A stretch of DNA of 64,000 nt from Ruania halotolerans (GTDB lineage Bacteria; Actinomycetota; Actinomycetes; Actinomycetales; Beutenbergiaceae), in assembly GCF_021049285.1 (NCBI RefSeq), contig NZ_CP088017.1:2615380-2679379 (forward strand), written 5' to 3'. The translations under genes and the position numbers were made by a program. The notes under the pieces are model-generated. The model saw nothing but the letters and a program-made list of their open reading frames with translations. It was not told where the DNA came from and searched no databases. Position 1 is the first letter of the stretch. Each line of letters begins with the position of its first letter. Shown here piece by piece: positions 18,302 to 27,581 of this stretch.

Positions 18302-20478
18302 TCGCCGCAGCCCGCACGCTGGCCCAGGCGGCGTTGGTCCTGGCCAGCACCTGGTCCCTGGCCACGCTCGTGATTCCGGCGCTATGGGTACTCCCCACGG
18401 TCTGCACAATGGCCATCACGGGCGTCGTCCTGGTGATTCTGCGCCGCCTGATACGCGCTGCGCTGGTCCCGACCCTGGTGGCCGCCGTCGTGGCGGCGCT
18501 GTTTCTGCACGGCTGGTACACGGTCGACCTGGCCGCTATCCCGGGTGTACCGGACGGCCAGACGATCGCCTACCTGCGCACCCATGTCGAATCGGCGGTC
18601 GCACACATCCAGGTGGTCCTGCCGCCGATCATGGACCACCAGGGCGTCGGGCTCCTGGTGAGCAGCGGCGCTACGCTGGCGTTCTTGCTCGCCGAACTCG
18701 TCGGCGTCGGATCACGCGCCCCCGTGTGGTCAATGGTGCCGGTCCTCGCCCTGTGGACCATCCCCGTCGTGCTCGATGCCCGGGTCAGCACAGGGGTCCT
18801 GGTCGCTACCGGAGTCGCCTTCCTGAGCGTGCTCGCCACCTCCGCGGCACCGGAGGGCACCCGCACCGCACCGACTATCCCGCAGATTCCCGAACACGTG
18901 GGAGCACCGGGCCCTGTCCGGACCCGATCGACTGCGTGGTGGCCCGGGCTCGTCGGAACGAGCGCAGCATGCGTCGCACTCACCCTGATCGCAGGTCCCT
19001 CGATCCTGCACATCCCGAACCCGATCCGGATCCACACGCCGGCTGAGCTCGGTGTGGCGGACTCGACGCGACTCCAGCTGGGGCTCGACCTGCGCGATGA
19101 TCTCGTGCGCTCCCAGGAGGAGACCGTGATCTCCTACACCGGCAGCACGCCGGAGCAGCTCGGCCCACTGCACGCGTACACACTCACCGACTTCGACGGG
19201 TCCAGCTGGGACCGCACCTCTGAGGCGGTCACGGAGTCCGTTGATGTGGACGATCAGATCCTCTGGCCGACCGACACTGCGGGCGGGCAGGCTCGCACAA
19301 TCACTATCACTGTCCAGGACCTCCGCCAGGACCGACTCCTCCTTCCTGGCGAACCTCGATCCGTCCGCGTCCCAGACGGAACCGAGTACCTTCCGCGCGC
19401 TGACGAACTCGTGGTCGACCGGGCTCAGCCCGGGAACCCGCTCGAGTACCAGGTCACGACCTATCCGCGCGATCTCGACCCCGATCGGTTGCGCGGGCTC
19501 GACCCACGAGCGCAGGAGAGCGACCCCTCCTGGTTGGCCGTACCGGACACCGGCTACTCCGACGATATCGGCGCCATGGCCCGCGAGATCGTCGGCGATG
19601 CGAACGCCGAGACCGGGTACGACGAGGCTCTGGCACTGCAGAACTACCTGCGCGATCCCGACGAGTTCACCTACACCGAGTCAGTGACCGCCGTCCGCAC
19701 CACCGATGCGGTGTGGGACTTTCTCGACGACCGGCGTGGCTACTGTGTCCAGTTCGCGACCACGATGGTGATACTGGCCCGCAGCCTCGATCTTCCAGCC
19801 CGGTTGGCCATCGGGTATCTGCCCGGTGAAGCGACTGACGATGGGGGTGAGATCGGGAGCCACTCGGCCCATGCGTGGCCCCAGATCCTGTTCCCGGAGG
19901 TGGGCTGGGTTCGTTTTGAGCCGACCCCGCAGCAACAAACCGGAACGAGCCCTGACTGGGCCCCGGAGGAGGACTCCGCCGAAGAACCGGACCAGCCGGA
20001 TGAACCGGACGAGGAGCCGGACGAAACCTCGGAACCGGACGAAGATCCTGAACCCACTGACACGGCCACGGAGACTGAGGACGCGGACGTGAGCGAGCGC
20101 TCCACCACCGGCGGTCCTGAGCTGGCCGTCGTCGCCCTGGTCCTGCTGGTCTCGCTCGCAGCGGCGCTGAGCCTATGGTTGCGACGCCGCGAGCGCATGG
20201 GTGCTACCGGCCTGGAGCCTGCGTGGGCGCATGTCGTGCAGCGCTTGCGCCGAGCAGGTGTCCGCGTCCGACCTGACTCGACACCGCGCACGCTCGCTGC
20301 GGCGGGTGTTGAGCTGACCAGCGACGCCGGCGGAGCAGCCTTGCGCTCCTTGGCTCATGCCGTGGAGGAGTACCGCTACCGGGCCGGGGCAGCAGAACCG
20401 GAGCGGCAGGAGATTGCGAGGTGGGTGCGTGACATTGAGCATGGACTACGCCGTGGCCGGGGTCATCCGGACGACTGA
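18298..20478 (+). CDS. Membrane transglutaminase-like protein (TgpA type)
   Basis: 726 aa from ATG 18298, which overlaps the DUF58 stop. About six N-terminal transmembrane segments are followed by an extracytoplasmic transglutaminase-like domain: Cys483 in RGYCVQFAT, His525 in SAHAWPQ, and Glu541 in VRFEPTP at the usual Asp position. An acidic Glu/Pro/Asp linker (about 560-600), a transmembrane helix (about 608-630) and a cytoplasmic DUF4129-like tail follow. Third gene of the MoxR-DUF58 module. Substrate unknown. Confidence 0.9.
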   Translation: MIAAARTLAQAALVLASTWSLATLVIPALWVLPTVCTMAITGVVLVILRRLIRAALVPTLVAAVVAALFLHGWYTVDLAAIPGVPDGQTIAYLRTHVESAVAHIQVVLPPIMDHQGVGLLVSSGATLAFLLAELVGVGSRAPVWSMVPVLALWTIPVVLDARVSTGVLVATGVAFLSVLATSAAPEGTRTAPTIPQIPEHVGAPGPVRTRSTAWWPGLVGTSAACVALTLIAGPSILHIPNPIRIHTPAELGVADSTRLQLGLDLRDDLVRSQEETVISYTGSTPEQLGPLHAYTLTDFDGSSWDRTSEAVTESVDVDDQILWPTDTAGGQARTITITVQDLRQDRLLLPGEPRSVRVPDGTEYLPRADELVVDRAQPGNPLEYQVTTYPRDLDPDRLRGLDPRAQESDPSWLAVPDTGYSDDIGAMAREIVGDANAETGYDEALALQNYLRDPDEFTYTESVTAVRTTDAVWDFLDDRRGYCVQFATTMVILARSLDLPARLAIGYLPGEATDDGGEIGSHSAHAWPQILFPEVGWVRFEPTPQQQTGTSPDWAPEEDSAEEPDQPDEPDEEPDETSEPDEDPEPTDTATETEDADVSERSTTGGPELAVVALVLLVSLAAALSLWLRRRERMGATGLEPAWAHVVQRLRRAGVRVRPDSTPRTLAAAGVELTSDAGGAALRSLAHAVEEYRYRAGAAEPERQEIARWVRDIEHGLRRGRGHPDD

Positions 20479-20546
20479 GATTGACCCTGCAGCGATCAGA
20501 CCAACACTCACAGTCAGATCAACTGGCTACTCGTCTCCTCTGGCGA

Positions 20547-20930
20547 TCAGCCGTCGTCGCGGCGCTTGTCCCAGCGCTCTTCGAGCCTCGTCATGAACGA
20601 ACCGTCAGACTTGCCCTCGGGCTTGCGACGCAACGGACGCACGTTGTCCGCCGTGCCGTCGCCGTGGGCTGGCGTACGGGGCCGCGAGATGGCAAGCATC
20701 ACACCGGCGAACATCGCCAGGAAGCCGACGATGCCCAACACCACAATGTCCGCAGCAACGCCACCCACCAACATTCCCACGCCTGCCAGGCCGAGGAGCG
20801 TGCCGAGTACAACGTTCCGGGGCCGCCGCACCGCCGTGCCGGAGATCGCGTTGGCCAACTTGGGGTCGTCGGAGCGCAACTGCTGCTCCATCTGCTCCAG
20901 CACGCGCTGCTCGTACTCGGAGAGAGGCAT
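20547..20930 (-). CDS. DUF3040 membrane protein
   Basis: Small actinobacterial family of unknown function. 127 aa: the N-terminus MPLSEYEQRVLEQMEQQL is the family hallmark, then two transmembrane segments (about 43-90) and a basic tail. Start at ATG 20930 because GGGAGG lies five nt upstream; an in-frame ATG at 20975 has no such support. It is convergent with the transglutaminase gene and lies downstream of dinB, a common actinobacterial arrangement. Confidence 0.88.
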   Translation of the reverse strand: MPLSEYEQRVLEQMEQQLRSDDPKLANAISGTAVRRPRNVVLGTLLGLAGVGMLVGGVAADIVVLGIVGFLAMFAGVMLAISRPRTPAHGDGTADNVRPLRRKPEGKSDGSFMTRLEERWDKRRDDG

Positions 20931-20980
20931 GTCACCTCCCGATCGGGTCCAGGTCACCCCACCTGCGGGGTGCATTCCAC

Positions 20981-22228
20981 TCAGGATAAGTCGCCGCGAG
21001 CATTCTCGGTAGTTGGAACGCGAACCAATGATGCTGCAGTCAGCGAGGTGGAGCCGTATCGCTGTCGAATCCGGTCCATCGCGACCTCCGCATCACGACG
21101 TTCCGGCCCAGAATCGTCCAGCCGGACCTGCACTGCCGTCCTGGCCGCATCGCTGAGTGATTCACATCGCACCCCAAGAAGTCGAACGCCGCCGGGCGGG
21201 ATGACCACGCCGGACAGCAGCTGCCGCGAGGCGAGATAGATCTCGTGTGCAACGTCGGTCGGAGCGTCGAGCACGTGTGAGCGCGTGAGGGTGGTGAAGT
21301 CGCTGTATCGCACCTTGATCGAGACGCTCGCGGTGAACAACTCGCCGGCGCGCAGTCGCGCAGCACATCGGTGCGCCTGGTCGAGTAACACCGCGGCCAA
21401 CTCGGCGGGCAGGGTGAGGTTCTCGGCGAAAGTCTGCTCGTGCCCGATGGACTTCTCCCGTCGCACAGGTTCGACAGCGCGCGGATCACGCCCCCACGCC
21501 AGATCCATCAACCGCCGACCTGCCGAATGGCCAATGGCTGCTTGCAGGGTATCCAGGGGCGTGTTCGCCAGCTCTTCCACCGTTCGAATCGCGAGGCGAC
21601 CCAGATGTTCGGCGGTACGTTCCCCCACGCCCCAGAGTGCCCCAACCGGCAGAGAGTGCAGGAACGGGATCGTCGCTTCGGAGGGAATGAGCAGCAGCCC
21701 GTCCGGTTTGGCATGACTCGAGGCCAACTTCGCGACAAACTTCGTGGCCGCGATCCCCACCGACGCAGGCACACGCAACTCGGCGGCGATGCGTTCGCGC
21801 AATCGCGCTCCGATCACGCTTGGCGAGCCGAGCCGGCGGCGCGCACCGGAGACGTCCAGGAAGGCCTCGTCGATGCCGAGCGGTTCGATCACTGGGGTGA
21901 CGTCACTGAGGATCCGCATGACTGCGCGAGAGACGTCGCGGTACCGCGTGTGGTCCGGCGAGATCACGATGGCCTGCGGGCACAGCACGCGGGCACGGGA
22001 CATCGGCATCGCCGAGTGCACCCCGCTGGCACGCGCCTCATAGGTGGCCGCTAGGACCACACCGCGCTGCCGGCCACCGACGATCACCGGCTTGCCCCGC
22101 AGCTCCGGCCGGTCGATCAGCTCGACGGAGGCGAAGAAGGCGTCCATGTCGACGTGCAGGATCGGTGCGTGGGAGTCGTCCGATCCCCAGTCACGACGAG
22201 CCGACGCACTGCGCGGCGCGCGACTCAT
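20981..22228 (-). CDS. dinB: DNA polymerase IV (Y-family, DinB)
   Basis: Error-prone translesion polymerase. 415 aa. The catalytic motif VDMDAFFASVE has Asp27; GIDEAFLDVSG carries the second acidic pair. The little finger domain follows. The start overlaps the stop of the upstream HEPN gene (ATGA), and the pair is preceded by a near-perfect LexA box at 22677-22700, so damage induction is likely. No obvious beta-clamp motif can be assigned with confidence at the C-terminus. Confidence 0.95.
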   Translation of the reverse strand: MSRAPRSASARRDWGSDDSHAPILHVDMDAFFASVELIDRPELRGKPVIVGGRQRGVVLAATYEARASGVHSAMPMSRARVLCPQAIVISPDHTRYRDVSRAVMRILSDVTPVIEPLGIDEAFLDVSGARRRLGSPSVIGARLRERIAAELRVPASVGIAATKFVAKLASSHAKPDGLLLIPSEATIPFLHSLPVGALWGVGERTAEHLGRLAIRTVEELANTPLDTLQAAIGHSAGRRLMDLAWGRDPRAVEPVRREKSIGHEQTFAENLTLPAELAAVLLDQAHRCAARLRAGELFTASVSIKVRYSDFTTLTRSHVLDAPTDVAHEIYLASRQLLSGVVIPPGGVRLLGVRCESLSDAARTAVQVRLDDSGPERRDAEVAMDRIRQRYGSTSLTAASLVRVPTTENARGDLS

Positions 22229-22629
22229 GAGGCGAGCGCTCCGGTCATCGGCAGAGATTCCTGTGCGGTGCGGGTCACGATGGCCACGAAATCGGCGGCG
22301 GCCGCGACGGCCTCCTCGACGCGGTCCGGCGTCAGTGTGACATCCCGATCAGTCTCGATCGCCGCGCGGATTGAGGCTCCTTGAGCGAAGTAGGCTGCCC
22401 ACGATTCCCACTGCGTACCGCACTCGGCAAGCTGCTCCCACACGCTGCGCACCGATCGGCGCCGACGGCTGGGCAGTGGAGCCGGGTGCAGCGCAAGCAC
22501 GGCTGCTCCGGCACGCAACGCTGCCATATGCGCGTGCACGAACGTCTCACGCGGATCGCCATCGGCTTCGATCTGGCCGAGCTCGAGTTCAGCACGACGC
22601 AGTTGCTGCGCTGCCGTGATACCCACCAT
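22225..22629 (-). CDS. SAV_6107-type HEPN domain protein
   Basis: 134 aa, all helical, matching the SAV_6107 HEPN family often found beside dinB in Actinobacteria. ATG 22629 is chosen because GGAGGT lies seven nt upstream; ATG 22647 lies upstream of that site. It is translationally coupled to dinB and probably LexA controlled. Some HEPN proteins are ribonucleases, but I do not see a clear RxxxxH catalytic motif here, so activity is not assigned. Confidence 0.8.
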   Translation of the reverse strand: MVGITAAQQLRRAELELGQIEADGDPRETFVHAHMAALRAGAAVLALHPAPLPSRRRRSVRSVWEQLAECGTQWESWAAYFAQGASIRAAIETDRDVTLTPDRVEEAVAAAADFVAIVTRTAQESLPMTGALAS

Positions 22630-22676
22630 CTGCCGACCTCCCATCAATGACGTTCTGGCTGAACCGATACATCCTC

Positions 22677-22700
22677 AGTATCGAACGGTTGTTCGATACT
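22677..22700. promoter_or_regulatory. LexA (SOS) box between dinB operon and spermidine synthase-like gene
   Basis: The core TCGAACGGTTGTTCGA (22681-22696) is a perfect match to the actinobacterial SOS consensus TCGAAC-N4-GTTCGA, and the symmetry extends to 10-bp arms (22677-22700). It is 48 nt from the HEPN start and 39 nt from the divergent start at 22739, so it can control both directions. Confidence 0.85.
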
Positions 22701-22738
22701 GTCAAGAGTGGCCTTCGGCTCGCGGTACCGTCGCTCCT

Positions 22739-23614
22739 ATGGCCCGACGATCGTCCCCGCGCCGCACGGATCAGCGACCCCGCGGCGGACAATCGCTCCC
22801 CATCGGACCGCTGCCAACCACGTACACCACGGTAGAGCTGACCACTGACAGTGCGGATCCGAACGGAGTCATGCTGCTCCTGGACGGCGCCGAAAGCTCG
22901 CACCTGGATCTGGTGGACCCGCGACGGCTGCTGTTCGAGTACATGCAGCAGATGATGGCCGTCTTGGAGGAGATCTTCCCAGCCGATGCGCACCCGCGCG
23001 CGGTACACCTGGGCGCCGCGGGGTGCGCGTTGCCCCGCGCCATCGATGCCACCTGGCCCGGTGCACGACAGATCGCGGTCGAGATCGACCCTCGACTGGC
23101 CGAGTACGTTCGCGAGTGGTTTGACTTGCCCCGCTCCCCCGCACTCCGGATCCGCGTGGCGGATGCTCGTGAGGCCACCGAGAGCATCCATCCGGGCAGC
23201 AAGGATCTCCTTGTCCGCGATGTCTTCGCCCACCGGGTGGCGCCGCCGCACGTTCGCACCGTTGAGTTCACGCGAGCAGTAGCGATGACGTTGGCCCCAG
23301 ATGGCATCTACCTGCTCAACACGGCGGACCGACCTCCGTTGGAGGATGCACGACGCGAAGTGGCCACGGTGGCACAGGTGTTCACCCATGTGGCCGTGAT
23401 TGCGGAACCAGGCGTGCTGAAGGGCCGTCGCTACGGGAACGTCGTCGTGCTCGGATCGCAGGCTCCGCTGCCCACCCACGCCCTGGACCGGCGAATGCGC
23501 ACGTTGCCGGTGCCGGCCACGTACCTCAGCGGCAGAGACGTCACGTCGTTCGTCGGCACCTTCGTCCCATTCGAGGATCCGCCCCGAGCGGTCGAACCCG
23601 CCGAACCCTCATAA
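22739..23614 (+). CDS. Spermidine synthase-like methyltransferase-fold protein
   Basis: 291 aa. The central part has a Rossmann SAM/dcSAM-binding layout: AVHLGAAGCALPRAI (motif I), QIAVEIDPRLAEYVREWF (acidic end of beta 2), RVADAREAT and DLLVRDVFAHR. Actinobacterial proteins of this type are annotated as spermidine synthase-like, but the usual polyamine site is not evident, so the reaction is uncertain. TACCGT at 22726-22731 ends seven nt before ATG and there is no Shine-Dalgarno, suggesting a leaderless mRNA. It shares its upstream region with the dinB operon LexA box. Confidence 0.75.
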   Translation: MARRSSPRRTDQRPRGGQSLPIGPLPTTYTTVELTTDSADPNGVMLLLDGAESSHLDLVDPRRLLFEYMQQMMAVLEEIFPADAHPRAVHLGAAGCALPRAIDATWPGARQIAVEIDPRLAEYVREWFDLPRSPALRIRVADAREATESIHPGSKDLLVRDVFAHRVAPPHVRTVEFTRAVAMTLAPDGIYLLNTADRPPLEDARREVATVAQVFTHVAVIAEPGVLKGRRYGNVVVLGSQAPLPTHALDRRMRTLPVPATYLSGRDVTSFVGTFVPFEDPPRAVEPAEPS

Positions 23615-23631
23615 CCACCAGCCACCAATCG

Positions 23632-23692
23632 CCAGGCACCAGGCACCAGGCACCAGGCACCAGGCACCAGGCACCAGGCACCAGGCACCAGG
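23632..23692. repeat. 7-bp tandem repeat (CCAGGCA) array
   Basis: About 8.7 head-to-tail copies of CCAGGCA, essentially perfect, in the convergent gap between the spermidine synthase-like gene and the cold shock gene. The unit is not a multiple of three and no gene spans it. It is a likely variable-number repeat. Confidence 0.9.
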
Positions 23693-23709
23693 ATGAGATC
23701 GAGGAAGCA

Positions 23710-23748
23710 GCACGGCCCGCACCCCGCCGAGCGGGATACGGGCCGTGC
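23710..23748. terminator. Terminator hairpin of the cold shock gene
   Basis: Outer perfect 10-bp stem GCACGGCCCG / CGGGCCGTGC (23710-23719, 23739-23748) encloses a small inner stem CCCGC-CGA-GCGGG. It lies just after the csp stop and can serve both convergent genes. No strong U-tract. Confidence 0.65.
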
Positions 23749-23761
23749 GGTGAGCCTGAGA

Positions 23762-23965
23762 TCAGACGGCGCGAACGCTCTCCGCCTGCGGGCCCTTGGG
23801 GCCCTGCGTGATCTCGAACTCGACCCGCTGCGCCTCATCGAGGCTGCGGTAGCCATCCGACTGAATGGCGGAGTAGTGGACGAAGACGTCGTCGCCGCCA
23901 CCGTCCTGGGCGATGAAGCCGAAGCCCTTCTCCGCGTTGAACCACTTGACGGTTCCTTGTGCCAT
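23762..23965 (-). CDS. Cold shock protein (CspA family)
   Basis: Single-stranded nucleic acid-binding protein acting as an RNA chaperone. 67 aa, normal length. RNP1 KGFGFI is at 13-18 and RNP2 VFVHY at 27-31. The MAQGTVKWF start at 23965 is preferred over an ATG nine nt upstream because it places GGAAGGA at a usable distance. A long gene-free stretch (23,966-24,194) upstream probably holds a promoter and a long 5' leader, as is usual for csp genes. Confidence 0.95.
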   Translation of the reverse strand: MAQGTVKWFNAEKGFGFIAQDGGGDDVFVHYSAIQSDGYRSLDEAQRVEFEITQGPKGPQAESVRAV

Positions 23966-24194
23966 GTCGTGCATGTCCTTCCGGGGACTGTTGAGCGGAC
24001 CCTGTGCCCGCTCGGGTCGTGCCGCAATGCTTCAGCCCACGCTGTGCGTCCGACCGGCGGAGGTCTCCGTCAGTCGTCCGTGAGACCTGCACCGGTATGT
24101 GCGTGCCCCGGGTTGTACGTAAGTGAAACGCCTGCAACGCAACAAGTCTGGCATGGCACCGGGCTCGAACGCCAGCATCTGTGGATGAAGAACG

Positions 24195-25142
24195 TCAGCC
24201 CGTGGTCGGGCCGTCCTCACGGCCCGCCAGGAATGCTTCGAACTGCGCGGCAAGCTCATCGGCGCTCGGCAGTTCATCAAGGACCTGCCCTTGCCCGATC
24301 GACTCGGCGCCGTCGGTGCCGCTGGCCTCGAGGAACGAGTCGTACTGACGTTCCAGGGCCTGCACCACGGCCGAGACCTCCTCCGACTCGGCGACCTGTC
24401 GATCCACCTCTGAGCGCACCTGCGTTCCCGAGGCCTCCAGATCTCCCACCGGCAGACTCATCCCCGACACTTTCGTGATCTGGCGGACGAGCTCGGCAGC
24501 GGCCTGTGGGTACTCGGTCTGAGCCAGATAGTGCGGCACATTGACGGCGAAGCCCATCGCATCACGGCCTTCCTGACCCAGTCGCAACTCGAGGAGAGCC
24601 GCGGCGCTACCTGGCACCTGGACGCGAGAGAAGTAGTTCGGGTAGGACTCGATCAGCTCGGCGCGGGTGGCGTGGGCGGTCACCGTGAGTGGGCGCGTGT
24701 GTGGCACCCCCATCGGGATTCCGTGGACTCCGATGGTGAGCTCTACGCCATAATCCTCGATCACCGTCTGGACCGCGCGGGTGAACTTCTCCCATTGCAG
24801 GTCTGGCTCGTGTCCGTGCATGAGAAGCAACGGCACGCCGTCGTCATCACGAACCAGGTCCACCACGAGCTCAGGCTTGTCGTACTCGACCCACGTGCCT
24901 TCGGCGAATGTCATCACAGGGCGGCGAGAACGATAATCCAGCAATGTGTCGAGATCGAACTCGAGCAGCCGACGGCTGGGCAACTTCTCCCTGAGATGGC
25001 GGGCAAGCAAGCTGCCCGCATGCCCGGCATCGATCGATCCGCTCAGGGCGTGCACGAGCACCGGCGCCTCGCCGTCGTGCAGTTCGGGCGCGTCGTCCAC
25101 GATGCGGTACAGATCCCGCGGGTGATTCATCCTCATCCTCAT
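24195..25142 (-). CDS. PAC2 family protein
   Basis: About 315 aa, matching the actinobacterial PAC2 (proteasome assembly chaperone-like, DUF75) family: VLVHALSGSIDAGHAGSLLARHL, FDLDTLLDYRSRRP, LLLMHGHEPDLQWEKF and GIPMGVPHTRP are typical. The C-terminal 70 residues are acidic and probably helical. Three ATG codons (25142, 25136, 25130) are equally possible starts. The molecular role in bacteria is not settled. Confidence 0.85.
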   Translation of the reverse strand: MRMRMNHPRDLYRIVDDAPELHDGEAPVLVHALSGSIDAGHAGSLLARHLREKLPSRRLLEFDLDTLLDYRSRRPVMTFAEGTWVEYDKPELVVDLVRDDDGVPLLLMHGHEPDLQWEKFTRAVQTVIEDYGVELTIGVHGIPMGVPHTRPLTVTAHATRAELIESYPNYFSRVQVPGSAAALLELRLGQEGRDAMGFAVNVPHYLAQTEYPQAAAELVRQITKVSGMSLPVGDLEASGTQVRSEVDRQVAESEEVSAVVQALERQYDSFLEASGTDGAESIGQGQVLDELPSADELAAQFEAFLAGREDGPTTG

Positions 25143-25298
25143 CTCACCAGTCATCTTCCCGACACAACACTCACCGCCGCCTGAGAGATTCCCGCTTCTT
25201 CCGGGAGCGAAACCCCAGCCAGGCGAACGCACTCCACCCGAACGAGGTGGATAATAGATCTTCGCTTCTGACGTCGAGCACGTAGGGAGAGCCGATCA

Positions 25299-27539
25299 GT
25301 GGCCTCGAGCGATGTGGTGCCCGATTCTCGGGCGACACCTGATTCGGCAGTGGCCCACGAGCTCGAACAAGCATATCTGGACGCGGTCTACGCTCGGCTG
25401 GACGAGTTGCGTGCGCACACCCGCACCCGACTGACTGCAGTGCGCCGGACCGGGGCCACGGGCAGCCACCAGAACCGTTCTGAACGCGACGCCTTCGCCA
25501 CCCTGTACGAAGATCGCCTGGCCCAGTTGAACGCCGTCGAGGAACGCCTGGTGTTCGGCCGATTGAATCTTCGCAGCGGAGAGCGCCGGTACGTGGGACG
25601 CCTCGGCCTTTCCGATGCCGAACACATCCCGATCCTCACTGACTGGCGTGCCCCGGCTGCTCGGGCCTTCTACCAGGCCACTGCCGCCCACCCAGGCGAG
25701 GTGGTCCTGCGCCGGCACCTGCAGACCAAGGATCGCCGCGTCGTCGGGATCGAGGACGACGTCTTCGATCTGGACGCCGTCTCCGACACCGACGTGGTGC
25801 TCTCCGGCGAAGGCGCGTTGCTCGCCGCACTGAACGCTCAGCGCACGGGCCGGATGAGCGACATCGTGGCCACGATCCAGGCGGAGCAGGACGCGGTGAT
25901 TAGGTCCGACCTGGACGGCGTGCTGATCGTCGAGGGCGGACCCGGCACGGGGAAGACCGCCGTGGCTCTGCATCGTGCGGCATACCTGTTGTACGCGCAT
26001 CGTGAGCGGATTGAGCGTTCCGGTGTGCTCGTGGTGGGTCCGAGCCGCGTGTTCCTCCGGTACATCGAGAAGGTGTTGCCTTCCCTCGGCGAGACCGGTG
26101 TGGTGGCCACCACGATCGGAGATCTGCTGCCCGGCATCGAGGCCACCGGTGTGGAGACTCCGCAGGTGGCGGAATTGAAGGGGCGCGAGATCTGGTCGCG
26201 AATTATCGCCTCGGCCGTCAAGGCACGCCAGCGCGTGTTGCCCGAGCAGGACCTCGTGGTCGGGTCGGTCCGGTTGCGCTTGCTCGCCAGCGATGTCCGT
26301 CAGGCACAGGAGCGAGCACGGCGTGGCCGCGCGCCTCACAACGTGGCCAGGGTGGCCTTCGTGCGGCATATGCTCAATGCCCTGGTGCGGCAGTACGCCG
26401 AGAAAGTGCCCGGCGTCGGTGAGGAGGATCGCGCCGACATCATCGACGATCTGCGCAATTCGAGGGATGTGCGAGTAGCGCTCAACCTGTGCTGGATGCC
26501 GCTGACAGCCACGGGCCTGCTCGAGGACCTCTACGCCAAACCGCATCGGTTGGCGGAGGTGGCCGGTCGCCTCACCCCTGCGGAGCGGGCATCGCTCTAC
26601 CGTGAGCGGGGCGCGCCGTGGACGCCATCGGATGTCCCGATCCTGGACGAGGCCGCCGAACGCCTCGGAGAGGACGACGAAGCCGAGCGAGCCCGTTCGC
26701 AGTCTGAACTCGCACAGCGTGAATCCGAGGTGGCGTACGCCCGCGAGATGCTCGCCCAGTCCGGCCATGGCGGGGGCATGGTGGACGCCGAGATGGTCGC
26801 CGACCGGTTCGCCGGTTCCGGGCCACGACTCTCCACCGCCGACCAGGCACTGAATGACCGCGCCTGGACCTACGGGCACATCGTGGTGGATGAGGCTCAA
26901 GAACTGTCCGCAATGGCGTGGCGCGCACTACTTCGCCGCAACCCCACTCGGTCGATGACCGTGGTGGGCGATGTCTCCCAGACCTCCAGCCTCGCCGGTG
27001 CCACCAGTTGGGAGGCGATGCTGGACCGTCCGCTGCGGGGACGGCACCGCAAGGCAACGCTGACCGTGAACTACCGAACGCCGTCGACTGTGATGGCGGC
27101 CGCTCGCCGCATGGTGGAGGCGGTGGACCCTGCCCATCCCCCGACGCCGGTGACCTCAGCGCGCAACGTACCGGAGGCCGTCGTGACGATCGAGACGGAC
27201 TCGATCGTGGAAGGTACTGTGGCCGCGGTGCAGCGTGAGCGCAGCATCGCCGACGGCGGACGGTTAGCCGTGATCGTGCCGGCAGACCTGCGCGAGGAGA
27301 TCGCCCAGGCCGTCGGGGTCAGCGGTGCCGTGAACCTCACCGACGAGGTGGTCGTCCTTGATCCTGGCGGAAGCAAGGGTCTGGAATTCGACGTGGTGAT
27401 CCTGGTCGAACCCGCCCGCATACTTGCCGACGCCCGGCGCCCTGGGGACCTGTACGTCGCGATGACGCGCCCGACACAGCGTTTGCATGTGGTGCACAGC
27501 CAGCCGCTGCCTCCGGGCTTCGAAGAGTCCAGCACCTGA
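25299..27539 (+). CDS. HelD-like UvrD-family ATPase/helicase
   Basis: Superfamily 1 enzyme. 746 aa. Start GTG 25299 with AGGGAG about eight nt upstream. The N-terminal region is helical with RxxxxR-rich segments; Walker A GGPGTGKT is at 213-220, Walker B DEAQE at 531-535, and motif VI MTRPTQRLHVV near the C-terminus. Relatives of this size in Gram-positive bacteria (HelD) bind RNA polymerase and remove stalled or inactive complexes. That role is inferred from family and length. Confidence 0.85.
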   Translation: MASSDVVPDSRATPDSAVAHELEQAYLDAVYARLDELRAHTRTRLTAVRRTGATGSHQNRSERDAFATLYEDRLAQLNAVEERLVFGRLNLRSGERRYVGRLGLSDAEHIPILTDWRAPAARAFYQATAAHPGEVVLRRHLQTKDRRVVGIEDDVFDLDAVSDTDVVLSGEGALLAALNAQRTGRMSDIVATIQAEQDAVIRSDLDGVLIVEGGPGTGKTAVALHRAAYLLYAHRERIERSGVLVVGPSRVFLRYIEKVLPSLGETGVVATTIGDLLPGIEATGVETPQVAELKGREIWSRIIASAVKARQRVLPEQDLVVGSVRLRLLASDVRQAQERARRGRAPHNVARVAFVRHMLNALVRQYAEKVPGVGEEDRADIIDDLRNSRDVRVALNLCWMPLTATGLLEDLYAKPHRLAEVAGRLTPAERASLYRERGAPWTPSDVPILDEAAERLGEDDEAERARSQSELAQRESEVAYAREMLAQSGHGGGMVDAEMVADRFAGSGPRLSTADQALNDRAWTYGHIVVDEAQELSAMAWRALLRRNPTRSMTVVGDVSQTSSLAGATSWEAMLDRPLRGRHRKATLTVNYRTPSTVMAAARRMVEAVDPAHPPTPVTSARNVPEAVVTIETDSIVEGTVAAVQRERSIADGGRLAVIVPADLREEIAQAVGVSGAVNLTDEVVVLDPGGSKGLEFDVVILVEPARILADARRPGDLYVAMTRPTQRLHVVHSQPLPPGFEESST

Positions 27540-27581
27540 GAGCGATTGTGAATCCCGGGCCGGCAGGAGGACGATGTCACT

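Noticed and set aside
23632-23692. Possible CRISPR array
   Set aside because: Units are 7 bp without spacers and no cas genes are present; it is a simple tandem repeat.
24000-24190. Possible structured RNA or tRNA upstream of the cold shock gene
   Set aside because: No cloverleaf or strong paired structure; more likely the promoter and long leader of csp.
25296-26900. 534-codon minus-strand open frame opposite the helD-like gene
   Set aside because: Antisense shadow; its product is His/Gly/Arg-rich with no recognisable domain, while the plus strand has intact helicase motifs.
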